Origin: UMGS1663 sp046964515
GTDB taxonomy: Bacteria; Bacillota; Clostridia; TANB77; CAG-508
Assembly: GCA_046964515.1 (NCBI GenBank)
Contig: JBKUYM010000003.1
Coordinates: 62,001 to 126,000 of the forward strand
Length of the DNA stretch: 64,000 nucleotides
Reading direction: 5' to 3'
A model generated the notes under the pieces. It had not been told where the DNA came from, ran no database searches, and saw nothing but the letters and a program-made list of their open reading frames with translations. This document shows positions 7,774 to 15,651 of this stretch, one piece after another (positions within the stretch are counted from its first letter, which is position 1; each line of letters starts with the position of its first letter). The position numbers and the translations under genes are program-made.

Positions 7774-9081
7774 ATGAAAAAGAAAATAGGAATTATAATA
7801 GCTATTATAGGAGTCATGATAACTCTAATAATACTTTTGTTAGGTGTAATCACCTATAGCATAGATGCTAGAAGGGTAGCCAAAGGAGAAACACCACAAT
7901 TTTGTTTCAAAGTAGATTATGTCAATGATGGGGGTACCATAATTTATACAGGATTGGGCTATAAAGTTATTGATTATCATAAAACGAATGGCTATGATGC
8001 TATGAAAATAGGTAGTTGGTTTTTAAAGTATGAAGAACATTTAGGGGAGAAATATCAAGAGCATGATTTAAATGCTAAATATGGAAAAATAGAAGTAACA
8101 GATAAGAAAAAAATAGAAGCTTTACTGCAAGAATTAATGTATGCAGAGAACTTAACTGTTGTAAATTGTCCGGAATCTATAGAAACGGGCATGAAGATTA
8201 TTTATGATAGAGAATTAAGTAAAGAACAGTTAACTTATAATTCAGAAGCTATTTTTACAAGCATACCAACATTAAAAACAATACAATATCAGGTGAAGTC
8301 AGGACCAACTATTTGGGTTAGAAGAGAAGAATATGATGCTAATGTGGCAAAGATTTCTTTTAAAGGAACGATTCTTGCTAGTACAGGCATTTTTGAACAA
8401 GAACATTATGTAACAGAAGACAAAAATGCAGGAAAAATTCATCTGTTAATAGAACCAGATGCAGGTGAAAGTGTTAGGCATTCTTCTGATAAAATAAGGA
8501 TTGCTATAGAAAGTGACCAAGGAGAAAGCTGGGATCCTGGTACTAGAGTGGAAGTGATTTGTACAGATAAAATATTAGAAACGTATCCTGCACAAATGGA
8601 CTGTTTATCTATTAAAACGATAGGAGAAAATAAAGCGGTAGAAATGTATAAAAAGATGATAGATGAGTTAATCAAGACAGATGAAGCTTTAAATGAAAAA
8701 ATGCAATATATAGCTATTGATTTAGAAAATTTTTTGACATTTCGTATAGATGAAAAAAACGAAAAAGGTGGTTTTGCAAGAGGGCTTTCTAAAAATGAAA
8801 AACAGGAGATTCTCGAATATATACAAAATCAGTATCAAAAAGAAGTAAAAGTAGCTTCAATGAAACAATTAGAAGAGCAAGGATTTGTAAATAAGCAGAC
8901 AGGTGGTATAGAGGGGGTTGCTATTTATATAGAACAAATACAAGAACTAACAAACAATCAGGTAGTTATTTCTATGGCTAAATATAGAAGTGGATTAGGG
9001 GCTATTTTTCCTACTTATGAACTTATTTATGAACAGGAAAATGGCTGGCAAATGAAAACTTTAAAGATGGCGATTTCCTAA
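7774..9081 (+). CDS. Membrane-anchored extracytoplasmic protein, possible sigma-associated sensor
   Basis: 435 residues: one N-terminal membrane span (residues 6-27), then a large outside domain. It starts SIDARRVAKGETPQFCFKVD, a clostridial motif also seen in other exported proteins and loosely shared with the product at 34596-35087. The middle part (about 185-275) looks beta-rich with a GTILAST...LLIEPDAGES...IAIESDQ pattern, like DUF3221-type OB domains. The C-terminal 140 residues form a separate domain ending NGWQMKTLKMAIS. I do not recognise a named family for the whole protein. It is co-transcribed with the membrane-tethered sigma factor, so a sensing or anti-sigma role is a reasonable guess, unproven. 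Confidence 0.75.
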   Translation: MKKKIGIIIAIIGVMITLIILLLGVITYSIDARRVAKGETPQFCFKVDYVNDGGTIIYTGLGYKVIDYHKTNGYDAMKIGSWFLKYEEHLGEKYQEHDLNAKYGKIEVTDKKKIEALLQELMYAENLTVVNCPESIETGMKIIYDRELSKEQLTYNSEAIFTSIPTLKTIQYQVKSGPTIWVRREEYDANVAKISFKGTILASTGIFEQEHYVTEDKNAGKIHLLIEPDAGESVRHSSDKIRIAIESDQGESWDPGTRVEVICTDKILETYPAQMDCLSIKTIGENKAVEMYKKMIDELIKTDEALNEKMQYIAIDLENFLTFRIDEKNEKGGFARGLSKNEKQEILEYIQNQYQKEVKVASMKQLEEQGFVNKQTGGIEGVAIYIEQIQELTNNQVVISMAKYRSGLGAIFPTYELIYEQENGWQMKTLKMAIS

Positions 9082-9156
9082 ATAAAAAAATTTTATTTTC
9101 ATAATGTAAAACATATTACTAGATAGATGAATTTAAATTATGAGAAAGTTGTCATA

Positions 9157-9194
9157 GAAGAAGGAAAGTAGAAATAAGACTACTTTCCTTCTTC
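9157..9194 (+). terminator. Terminator-like hairpin after the sigma operon
   Basis: 15-bp perfect arms GAAGAAGGAAAGTAG (9157-9171) and its complement (9180-9194) with an 8-nt loop. There is no clean T run after it, so the strength is uncertain. Confidence 0.55.
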
Positions 9195-9227
9195 ATAATA
9201 TCTTAAGGTGAAAAATAGCTGTAAATA

Positions 9228-9257
9228 TTGACAAACCAGGACACTTTAGAGTATAGT
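9228..9257 (+). promoter_or_regulatory. Sigma-A type promoter
   Basis: TTGACA at 9228-9233 and TATAGT at 9252-9257 with an 18-nt spacer, 27 nt before the start of the CmpB-like gene. Confidence 0.6.
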
Positions 9258-9283
9258 AGGAATAGAAAATAAGGGAGATTTAT

Positions 9284-10234
9284 ATGAAAAAACAAGAGGA
9301 AGTAGAAGAAATTAAGACAGAAATGTCAGAAAATGAAATAGAATTAGAAGAAGCTTTAGAGATACCTATACAAGAAGTAACTACACAGATGCAACCAGTT
9401 CCAAAAGAAAAAGTAAAAAAAGAGTTTTCTATTTTTGGTATTACGATTTGGAGGATTCTTGCTTATTTTGTATTATACAGTATTTTAGGCTTTATAGTAG
9501 AAACCGTATTTGCATTTTTGGCAGAAGGTGTTATTGAAAGTAGAAAAAGTTTTTTATATGGACCATTTTGTGCGATTTATGGTGTGGGAGCAGTTGCAAT
9601 GATTGTAGGGCTTCAAAAATGCCAAAAAAATCATATTACTTTATTTATAGGTGGTTTTATATTAGGTTCGGTGGTAGAATATTTGATTAGTCTTTTAGGA
9701 GAATTAGTATTTCATGTAAAATGGTGGGATTATTCTAATATGGCTTTTAATATTCAAGGAAGAATATGTCTTACTTTTTCGATTGCTTGGGGAATTTTGG
9801 GTGTATTTTTATTAAAGGTGATTAATCCAAGAATGGATAAAATAATTGCTAAAATTCCTGTAAAATTTTTGAAAACAGCTAGCATTGTTATTGTTGTATT
9901 TATGTTTATTGATTGGATGATTTCTAGCTTTGCTATGCAAATGTTCTTTACAAGAATTGTAGATGAGCATCATATTGAATTAAAAGATGGACAAGAATAC
10001 ATAGAAGTTTGTAGAGAATTGTATGAAGTAGAATGGATTCGCCAAGTGGTAAATACTTTTTGGAATAATGAAATTATGCTAAAAACTTTTCCAAATTTGA
10101 GAGTAACTACAAAACATGGAGCGGTTATTTATGTAAGTAATTTATATAAAGATATTAAACCATATTATTTTAAAGTATTTGAACCAATATCTTTAGATAA
10201 ATTTGAATTTTCCTTGACGCAAAAGGGAAAATAG
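9284..10234 (+). CDS. Putative ABC-transporter type IV (CmpB-like) membrane protein
   Basis: 316 residues. A 55-residue acidic, Glu-rich cytoplasmic N-terminus precedes about five membrane spans (roughly 57-82, 103-122, 126-148, 165-186, 204-224). The signature YFVLYSILGFIVETVF, then SRKSFLYGPFCAIYGVGAV and WWDYSNMAFNIQGRICLTFS, matches PF06541 (ABC_trans_CmpB, formerly DUF1113). Despite the family name no ATPase is encoded nearby and the function is not established. It stands alone with its own promoter. The ABC-F leader region begins right after its stop codon. Confidence 0.85.
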   Translation: MKKQEEVEEIKTEMSENEIELEEALEIPIQEVTTQMQPVPKEKVKKEFSIFGITIWRILAYFVLYSILGFIVETVFAFLAEGVIESRKSFLYGPFCAIYGVGAVAMIVGLQKCQKNHITLFIGGFILGSVVEYLISLLGELVFHVKWWDYSNMAFNIQGRICLTFSIAWGILGVFLLKVINPRMDKIIAKIPVKFLKTASIVIVVFMFIDWMISSFAMQMFFTRIVDEHHIELKDGQEYIEVCRELYEVEWIRQVVNTFWNNEIMLKTFPNLRVTTKHGAVIYVSNLYKDIKPYYFKVFEPISLDKFEFSLTQKGK

Positions 10235-10250
10235 AAAAGAAGGTGAAGGA

Positions 10251-10271
10251 ATGTATTTTTTATTTGCATAA
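10251..10271 (+). CDS. Six-residue leader peptide MYFLFA upstream of the ABC-F gene
   Basis: ATG-TAT-TTT-TTA-TTT-GCA-TAA, preceded by AGAAGGTGAAGGA, an excellent ribosome-binding site that serves no other gene. It starts 200 nt before the ABC-F ATG, inside a structured leader ending in an intrinsic terminator. It resembles the short hydrophobic leader of msrD (recalled as MYLIFM). Known logic in that family: a drug-stalled ribosome on the leader changes downstream RNA folding and permits readthrough. That this leader works so here is inference. Confidence 0.55.
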   Translation: MYFLFA

Positions 10272-10295
10272 TACAAAAAAATAATGGAATTAAAG

Positions 10296-10431
10296 ACAAA
10301 AGCTATGCAGCTAGTTCTTTTGTGTGTACATTTTTGTTATTATGAGAATAAAAAATAGCATTCTTAAAAACGAAAAAATAAGTATGTTATTTTTATATGC
10401 ACAAAGAACAAGCGCGTCTTTGTGCTTTTTT
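10296..10431 (+). promoter_or_regulatory. ABC-F leader RNA: upstream hairpins and transcription attenuator
   Basis: Downstream of the leader peptide there is a hairpin built on ACAAAAG...CTTTTGT (about 10296-10324). The decisive element is the intrinsic terminator at 10399-10431: arms GCACAAAGA (10399-10407) and TCTTTGTGC (10417-10425) around a 9-nt loop, then six T. It ends only 20 nt before the ABC-F start codon, so unless readthrough occurs the gene is not transcribed. An AT-rich repeat pair (ATAGCAT at about 10357, ATGTTAT at 10384) may form the alternative fold. Confidence 0.7.
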
Positions 10432-10450
10432 CTATGGAAGGAGGAAGAAT

Positions 10451-11938
10451 ATGTCTAAAATACAAATAACAGATTTAACTTATCGATATCCAGGGTGTGT
10501 AAAGCCTATTTTTGAAAAAGTTTCCTTTGTCTTGGATAGTCATTGGAAATTAGGTTTTATAGGTAGAAATGGAGCCGGAAAAACCACTTTTTTAAATTTA
10601 CTATTAGGTAAGGAAAGTTATCAAGGACAGATAAGCAAACCAATAGAGTGTCTATATTTCCCTTATGAGGTAAAGAATAAAACACAAACCGTTAGCCAGA
10701 TATTAGAACAAATAGAACCAGAGGTAGAAGTATGGAAAATACAAAGAGAATTGCAATTATTAGGTATAAAGGATGAAATTTTAGAAAGAGTGTATGAAAC
10801 ATTAAGTGGTGGAGAACAAGCAAAAGTAATGTTAGCCAGTCTTTTTGCAAAAGAAGATGTATTTTTACTATTAGATGAACCAACAAATCATTTAGATCAA
10901 GAAACGAAAAAAATGATACAAGTATATTTGGCTAAAAAAAGTGGTTTTATTTTAGTATCTCATGATAGAGAATTATTAGACAAGACGGTAGACCATATTT
11001 TAGCCATTAATCGTACAAATATAGAAATTACAAAAGGAAATTATTCCGTTTGGAAGGAAAATAAAGATAGAAAAGAGCATGAAGAATTTATACAAAATGA
11101 GGTTTTGCAAAAAGATATTGGTAGATTACAAAAAGCTTCTAAAAATACGGTAGATTGGTCGGATAAGGTAGAAAAAACAAAATGTGGAACTAGAAATGCA
11201 GGATTACGACCAGATAGAGGTTATATAGGTCATCAGTCTGCTAAAATGATGAAAAGAGCAAAGACAATAGAAGCGCGTTATGAAAAAGAAATAAAACAAA
11301 AAGAAAATTTATTACGAAATGTAGAGAAAAAAGAGACACTTATGATGAAACCACTATTATATGAAAAGAATAAATTAGCTACAGTCTACCAGTTAACTAT
11401 TCGTTATGGTGCCAAACCAGTTGTAGAAAATGTAAGCTTTACAATTGAAAAAGGGGATAGGATAGCAATTATAGGAAACAATGGTAGTGGAAAATCCAGT
11501 ATTTTAAAAGTATTATTAGGAGAAAGCGGTATTCCGCATACAGGGACTTGTGAAATAGATAAAAATATAAAAATTTCCTATGTTTGTCAAAATACAGAGA
11601 TACTAAAGGGTAATCTAAAAGAATTTATTAAAGAAAATCAATTGGAAGAGCCAATTTTTAAAGCAATGCTTTCAAAATTGGGTATTGCTAGTGAAGAATT
11701 TGATAAAGATATTTCTTGCTATAGTGAAGGACAAAAGAAAAAAATATTGTTGGCAAAAAGCATTTCTGAGCCTGCTCATTTATATATTTGGGATGAGCCA
11801 TTGAATTATATAGATATTCTTTCTAGAATACAAATAGAAGAAATGTTACTAAAATATAAGCCAACAATGATTTTTGTAGAACATGATGACACGTTTATCA
11901 AACAGATTGCTAATAAAGAAATTTTAATAGATAAATGA
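10451..11938 (+). CDS. ABC-F family ATPase, probable ribosome-protection protein
   Basis: 495 residues, with two ABC ATPase domains in one chain and no membrane segment, as in ABC-F proteins. Domain 1: Walker A GRNGAGKTT, signature LSGGEQAKV, Walker B LLLDEPTNHLD. Domain 2: GNNGSGKSS, a weaker signature YSEGQKKKI, and IWDEPLNYID. A basic linker of about 85 residues lies between them. The pattern, including GTRNAGLRPDRGYIGHQSAKMM in the linker (bases about 11190-11255), is closest to the Lsa/Vga-type antibiotic-resistance group. These act on the ribosome to displace lincosamides, pleuromutilins or streptogramins; resistance here is inferred. The start is chosen at 10451 because GGAAGGAGGA precedes it; the in-frame ATG at 10397 lies within the attenuator. 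Confidence 0.85.
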   Translation: MSKIQITDLTYRYPGCVKPIFEKVSFVLDSHWKLGFIGRNGAGKTTFLNLLLGKESYQGQISKPIECLYFPYEVKNKTQTVSQILEQIEPEVEVWKIQRELQLLGIKDEILERVYETLSGGEQAKVMLASLFAKEDVFLLLDEPTNHLDQETKKMIQVYLAKKSGFILVSHDRELLDKTVDHILAINRTNIEITKGNYSVWKENKDRKEHEEFIQNEVLQKDIGRLQKASKNTVDWSDKVEKTKCGTRNAGLRPDRGYIGHQSAKMMKRAKTIEARYEKEIKQKENLLRNVEKKETLMMKPLLYEKNKLATVYQLTIRYGAKPVVENVSFTIEKGDRIAIIGNNGSGKSSILKVLLGESGIPHTGTCEIDKNIKISYVCQNTEILKGNLKEFIKENQLEEPIFKAMLSKLGIASEEFDKDISCYSEGQKKKILLAKSISEPAHLYIWDEPLNYIDILSRIQIEEMLLKYKPTMIFVEHDDTFIKQIANKEILIDK

Positions 11939-11945
11939 CAGAAAG

Positions 11946-11974
11946 AACACCAGAAATTTTAATCTGGTGTTTTC
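11946..11974 (+). terminator. Rho-independent terminator of the ABC-F gene
   Basis: AACACCAGA (11946-11954) pairs with TCTGGTGTT (11963-11971), followed by TTCT. It begins 7 nt after the stop codon. The following 200 bases up to the convergent gene hold no supported gene. Confidence 0.7.
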
Positions 11975-12169
11975 TCATAATTGAAAATATATCTGGAAAG
12001 CTATTGTAAATAAAACAGACAAGACCTATATGTGTTTTCATATAAGCAAAGACTACCGTGTAAGTAGTGGCTTTTCGTATACGAATTTGAAAAACTATTA
12101 TCTGCAATAATTCTTGAAATATATTTAAGAATAGTAGTAAATCATAGAAGATAGAGATTATACTAAATG

Positions 12170-13111
12170 CTAGACAATTTCTAATCCACAAGAAGAACTC
12201 GTATCTTCATAAAGAATTTTTTCTTTTTGAGAAAGAATCAGGTGTACGTTAGCATTTAAACTTTCTTGAATAGGTGTATTCATTTGTCCACATTTAGGTG
12301 CTAGTAAAGGAAAGCTATCTGCATTTTGAGAAAATACCTGTAATTTCAAGTCTTCTTTTTGAAAAGTAAAGGCAATATCGTTTTGACTTTTTACTAAATT
12401 ACTAATTTTGCTACCATTATACGTAGTAAAACGATATTCTTTTCCATTAAGGATTAAAACACAAATGAATCCTTGAAAAGCGGTAGGTCCTATAGGAATA
12501 TGAGCGATAGATGCAAAAAAACTGGTAGAAGGCCTAACAAAGTGATTTCCTTGTGTCCAAATATAAGATTTGGGAAAAGAGGTTCCCCAATCTTTTTCTA
12601 TATAACCAATATCTTTTTCAAAAATATAGGTAGATTCATTAAGAGTAAAAGAGCCATCTACTAAATGCTTCATACTTAAAAGAGCATGATGACATTCCAT
12701 AAATGGTAGATAGGAAAAAGGTCCCATAATGTTAGGAGAAAGTACCGTTTTTTGTATCGTCTGTCTTTCTTGATAAGTTGCCTGCCCTTGTATGGTTACA
12801 TTATGATAATGAATGTGAATACGAATTTGTTCTAAGGAAAAATAATTATCTCCAATTTCTATAAAAAAAGGTACATGAGAAAAATGAAAATCAGAGAAAT
12901 CAAAGGGAATATAATAGGCATCATAATCTGTAATAACTTGTATAAAAGCACTTTTTTTCCCTTTTTCTATACAAATGCCTGGAATGAATGCAATGCGATT
13001 TTCTGGACTAGTATGTTTAAAATACCAGCCTTCAAAATAAGTTTTTTCTTTCTTTAAAATATTTTCTCCCTGAAATAAGGTGGGATATTGTATTAAAAAA
13101 TTTTTTTTCAA
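12170..13111 (-). CDS. Tocopherol cyclase-like family protein
   Basis: 313 residues, without signal or membrane segment. Hallmarks of the tocopherol cyclase-like fold (PF14249): YFEGWYFKHTSPENRIAFIPGI near residue 25 onward (split across bases 13030-12960), the central LSPNIMGPFSYLPFMECHHALLS region, and GYIEKDWGTSFPKSYIWTQ around residue 175. Bacterial members are common in Firmicutes that make no tocopherol, so real vitamin E chemistry is unlikely; a hydrophobic-ligand-binding or carotenoid/lipid-related role is possible. It is a single gene in reverse orientation, divergent from lemA. Confidence 0.85.
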   Translation of the reverse strand: MKKNFLIQYPTLFQGENILKKEKTYFEGWYFKHTSPENRIAFIPGICIEKGKKSAFIQVITDYDAYYIPFDFSDFHFSHVPFFIEIGDNYFSLEQIRIHIHYHNVTIQGQATYQERQTIQKTVLSPNIMGPFSYLPFMECHHALLSMKHLVDGSFTLNESTYIFEKDIGYIEKDWGTSFPKSYIWTQGNHFVRPSTSFFASIAHIPIGPTAFQGFICVLILNGKEYRFTTYNGSKISNLVKSQNDIAFTFQKEDLKLQVFSQNADSFPLLAPKCGQMNTPIQESLNANVHLILSQKEKILYEDTSSSCGLEIV

Positions 13112-13239
13112 ATGTTATCACCTAAAAAGAGTATGGACAAAAAGAGTAGCTTTTAAACAAAAATGAAAAATAAAATAAAAATGGTAGTAAAATATAAACA
13201 AATAGGATATAATGATTTCAAAATAAGGAGGAAAAGAAA

Positions 13240-13803
13240 ATGAAAAAATCAAGTATTATTTTAATAGTTATCATAGCTATTGTCGTTATTTTAGGAGCGG
13301 TCTTAATAAGTAGCTATAATGGAATGGTTTCTAAATCGGAAACTGTAGAAACTACTTTGGCAAATTTAGATGTTATGCTACAAAGAAGAGCAGATTTAAT
13401 TCCGAATTTAGTAAATACTGTAAAAGGGTATACTAGTCATGAGACAGAGATTATTAATAGTATTACAGATGCTAGAGCAAAATTAGTAGGTGCTAATAGT
13501 ATAGAAGATAAAGCAAAAGCAGATACAGAGTTAACTTCTTCATTAAATGCTTTAATGCTTGTAGTAGAAAATTATCCAGATTTAAAATCTTCTAGTAATT
13601 TTATTCAATTATCAGATGAATTATCAGGTACAGAAAATAGGATTGCAGTAGCTAGAAAAGATTATAATGATGCTGTAAAAGCTTATAATTTAGAAATTAA
13701 GAAGTTCCCTAAAAATTTATTAGCTGGTATGTTTGGATTTAATCAAAAAGCTTACTTTGAAGCACAAGAAGGAAGCAAGGAGGTACCAAGTGTTAACTTC
13801 TAA
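13240..13803 (+). CDS. lemA: LemA family protein
   Basis: 187 residues: one N-terminal membrane anchor (residues 5-27) followed by a mostly helical outside domain. Family hallmarks visible: YNGMVSKSETVETTLANLDVML and QRRADLIPNLVNTVKGYTSHE, plus RIAVARKDYNDAVKAYNLEIKKFP near the end and FGFNQKAYFEA. The start is fixed by AAGGAGG 8 nt upstream. It overlaps the TPM-domain gene by 14 nt. LemA and TPM (YgcG-like) proteins are a recurrent pair whose precise role is unknown. Confidence 0.94.
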   Translation: MKKSSIILIVIIAIVVILGAVLISSYNGMVSKSETVETTLANLDVMLQRRADLIPNLVNTVKGYTSHETEIINSITDARAKLVGANSIEDKAKADTELTSSLNALMLVVENYPDLKSSSNFIQLSDELSGTENRIAVARKDYNDAVKAYNLEIKKFPKNLLAGMFGFNQKAYFEAQEGSKEVPSVNF

Positions 13804-14701
13804 TCAGAAAGGGAGAGTTAAGAAGTTTATAGTTTTTCTAATTTTATTAGGAATTCTTTTAACAACAAAGGTATATGCTGTTGTTACGCCTACAACAGAT
13901 TTTTATGTTAATGATTATGCTAATTTATTGAGTAAAGATACCAAAAGTTATATCATGCAAGTAAACCAAAGTTTACAAGAACAAACTGGTGCACAGATTG
14001 TTGTAGTAACGATTCCTTCTCTAGAAGGAGCATCTTTAGAAGAATATGCAACAACAGTATTTAGAAACTTTGGAATTGGAGATAGGACAAAAAATAATGG
14101 ATTACTATTATTACTATCCTTAAAAGAAAGAAAATTCAGAGTAGAGGTAGGATATGGCTTAGAAGGCATTTTGCCAGACGCTAAAACTGGTAGAATACAA
14201 GATGAATATATGATTCCCTATTTAAAAGAAAATCAATGGGATGAAGGTATAAAAAATGGATTTAATGCCTTTTTAGAAGTAATTGTTAATGATTATGGTA
14301 TTACGATAAATAGACAAAGCCCCAATGTAGTGGGAAGTAGTCAAGAAACAAATTTTAATTATTCTTTTTTTAGTGTGGTTTTAGGTATTTGTTTGGGTAT
14401 GGTTCTAAGAGTTAAGCGCATGAAAACACCTATTAAATGGCTAATTAGTATTTTGTATCTTGGGATATTTGGAGGAGTTGTTTTCCTTTTCACACATAGC
14501 ATTTCAGCTTCTTTTACATCTGCTATGATAAATAGTATAATTTTGTTATTTGTTTGCTTTACCAAAGGTGGTTATTGGTTTATTGGCGGAGGCCGGCCAT
14601 GGAGGAGGATTTTCTGGCGGTGGACGGCGGAGGCTTCTCGGGAGGCGGAGGTTCTTCTGGTGGAGGCGGAAGTTCTAGAAGTTTTTAAAATAAGTAAGTA
14701 A
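13790..14701 (+). CDS. TPM-domain protein (YgcG family) with frameshifted Gly-rich tail
   Basis: A GTG start at 13790 is chosen: AAGGAGG lies 6 nt upstream and the frame then opens with a signal peptide (FIVFLILLGILLTTKVYA). Residues about 35-170 are a TPM domain (DYANLLS..., GAQIVVVTIPSLEG, NNGLLLLLSLKERKFRVEVG). Membrane spans follow near 190-270. Relatives end in a tail like GGGFSGGGGSSGGGGSSRSF. Here that tail is split over three frames: one extra C near 14593/14594 and another at 14625 would each need removal to restore it, after which the stop would be TAA at 14686-14688. As sequenced the protein reads on to 14701 with an Arg/Trp/Glu-rich end. Confidence 0.85.
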   Translation: MLTSNQKGRVKKFIVFLILLGILLTTKVYAVVTPTTDFYVNDYANLLSKDTKSYIMQVNQSLQEQTGAQIVVVTIPSLEGASLEEYATTVFRNFGIGDRTKNNGLLLLLSLKERKFRVEVGYGLEGILPDAKTGRIQDEYMIPYLKENQWDEGIKNGFNAFLEVIVNDYGITINRQSPNVVGSSQETNFNYSFFSVVLGICLGMVLRVKRMKTPIKWLISILYLGIFGGVVFLFTHSISASFTSAMINSIILLFVCFTKGGYWFIGGGRPWRRIFWRWTAEASREAEVLLVEAEVLEVFKISK

Positions 14702-14802
14702 AAAACAGAAAATAAATGCAAACTTAGAAACTGATTAATAATTAAATATAGTGTATACAGACTATTTCTATAGATACTATAAAATTAAAGAATTCGAAAT
14801 AG

Positions 14803-14847
14803 AAAAGAGATATTGTAAACTTTAAAAAGTTCATAATATCTCTTTTT
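14803..14847 (+). terminator. Rho-independent terminator of the lemA/TPM pair
   Basis: AAAAGAGATATT (14803-14814) pairs with AATATCTCTTTT (14835-14846), followed by more T. It is strong and isolates the next gene. Confidence 0.7.
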
Positions 14848-14904
14848 CATGTGTCTCAAAACGAAAGTAAAAAGCATATATTGTTTACAAGGAGGGGTTC
14901 GTAT

Positions 14905-15543
14905 ATGAATGAAATACAAAATAATGTGTTAGAAGGAGAATTAAAATATAAAGGTACGATAATAGTAACCTATAAAATAGAATATCCTGTAATAGTATCT
15001 TCTACTTATAAATATGGTCAGGAAAGTTTTAATAGATATAATCAAAATAAAGCTTATCAATTAGAAAGCTATTGTAAAGGAGAACTATTTGAACAAGCAA
15101 AGCAAGTATATAAGTATAATACAGAACATGGCTATCCAATTATGCAATTTCAATTAGTGCTAGAAAGTAAAATAACGTTTAATGAAGAAAGGGTTATTAG
15201 CTTGTATCAAGACCAGTATACTTTTACAGGTGGTGCACACGGAAGTACCATTAGAAGTGCACAAACATGGGATTTATTATTAGGAAGAAAAATGTTATTA
15301 AGAGAATTTTATCCAGATGATTCAGCCTATGTAGTAAAAATTTTAAGAGAAATCACCGCACAGATACAAGAACAAATAGAAACTGGTACAGGTGTGTATT
15401 TCGATAATTATTGTCAATTAGTAATAGATACTTTTCAATTACAAAATTTTTATATTCTTCCAGAAAAGACAGTTATTTTTTTCCAACAATATGCTATTGC
15501 ACCATATTCTAGTGGCATTCCTACTTTTGTATTAAATCGATAA
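14905..15543 (+). CDS. DUF4163/DUF3298 domain protein (RsiV-like outer domain)
   Basis: 212 residues. The ATG at 14905 is preferred because ACAAGGAGGGG sits 8 nt before it; the in-frame ATG at 14851 falls at the terminator's T run. Residues 30-110 resemble DUF4163 and 115-205 resemble DUF3298, with the conserved YTFTGGAHGSTIRSAQTWDL. This arrangement forms the extracytoplasmic part of the anti-sigma factor RsiV and of PdaC. Here no signal peptide or membrane anchor is seen with either start, which is odd for this family and suggests a cytoplasmic or differently anchored version. No sigma factor gene is adjacent. Confidence 0.8.
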   Translation: MNEIQNNVLEGELKYKGTIIVTYKIEYPVIVSSTYKYGQESFNRYNQNKAYQLESYCKGELFEQAKQVYKYNTEHGYPIMQFQLVLESKITFNEERVISLYQDQYTFTGGAHGSTIRSAQTWDLLLGRKMLLREFYPDDSAYVVKILREITAQIQEQIETGTGVYFDNYCQLVIDTFQLQNFYILPEKTVIFFQQYAIAPYSSGIPTFVLNR

Positions 15544-15651
15544 GTGGTTTTATTTTAGGAAAGATAACGATTCTTTATAAACAAATAGATTGTAAAATAA
15601 GAGAACTTATGCTAAAATCAAACTGATAAACAAAGGGGTGAAAATATAGAG

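Noticed and set aside
10397..10450. In-frame ATG 54 nt upstream of the ABC-F start
   Set aside because: It lies inside the attenuator hairpin and has no ribosome-binding site; ATG 10451 has GGAAGGAGGA.
12074..12085. Palindrome TTCGTATACGAA
   Set aside because: Short, in a gene-free spacer with no promoter next to it; likely chance or weak hairpin.
11910..12191. Reverse-strand frame between the ABC-F and tocopherol cyclase-like genes
   Set aside because: Overlaps the terminator, has no ribosome-binding site and a low-complexity hydrophobic product.
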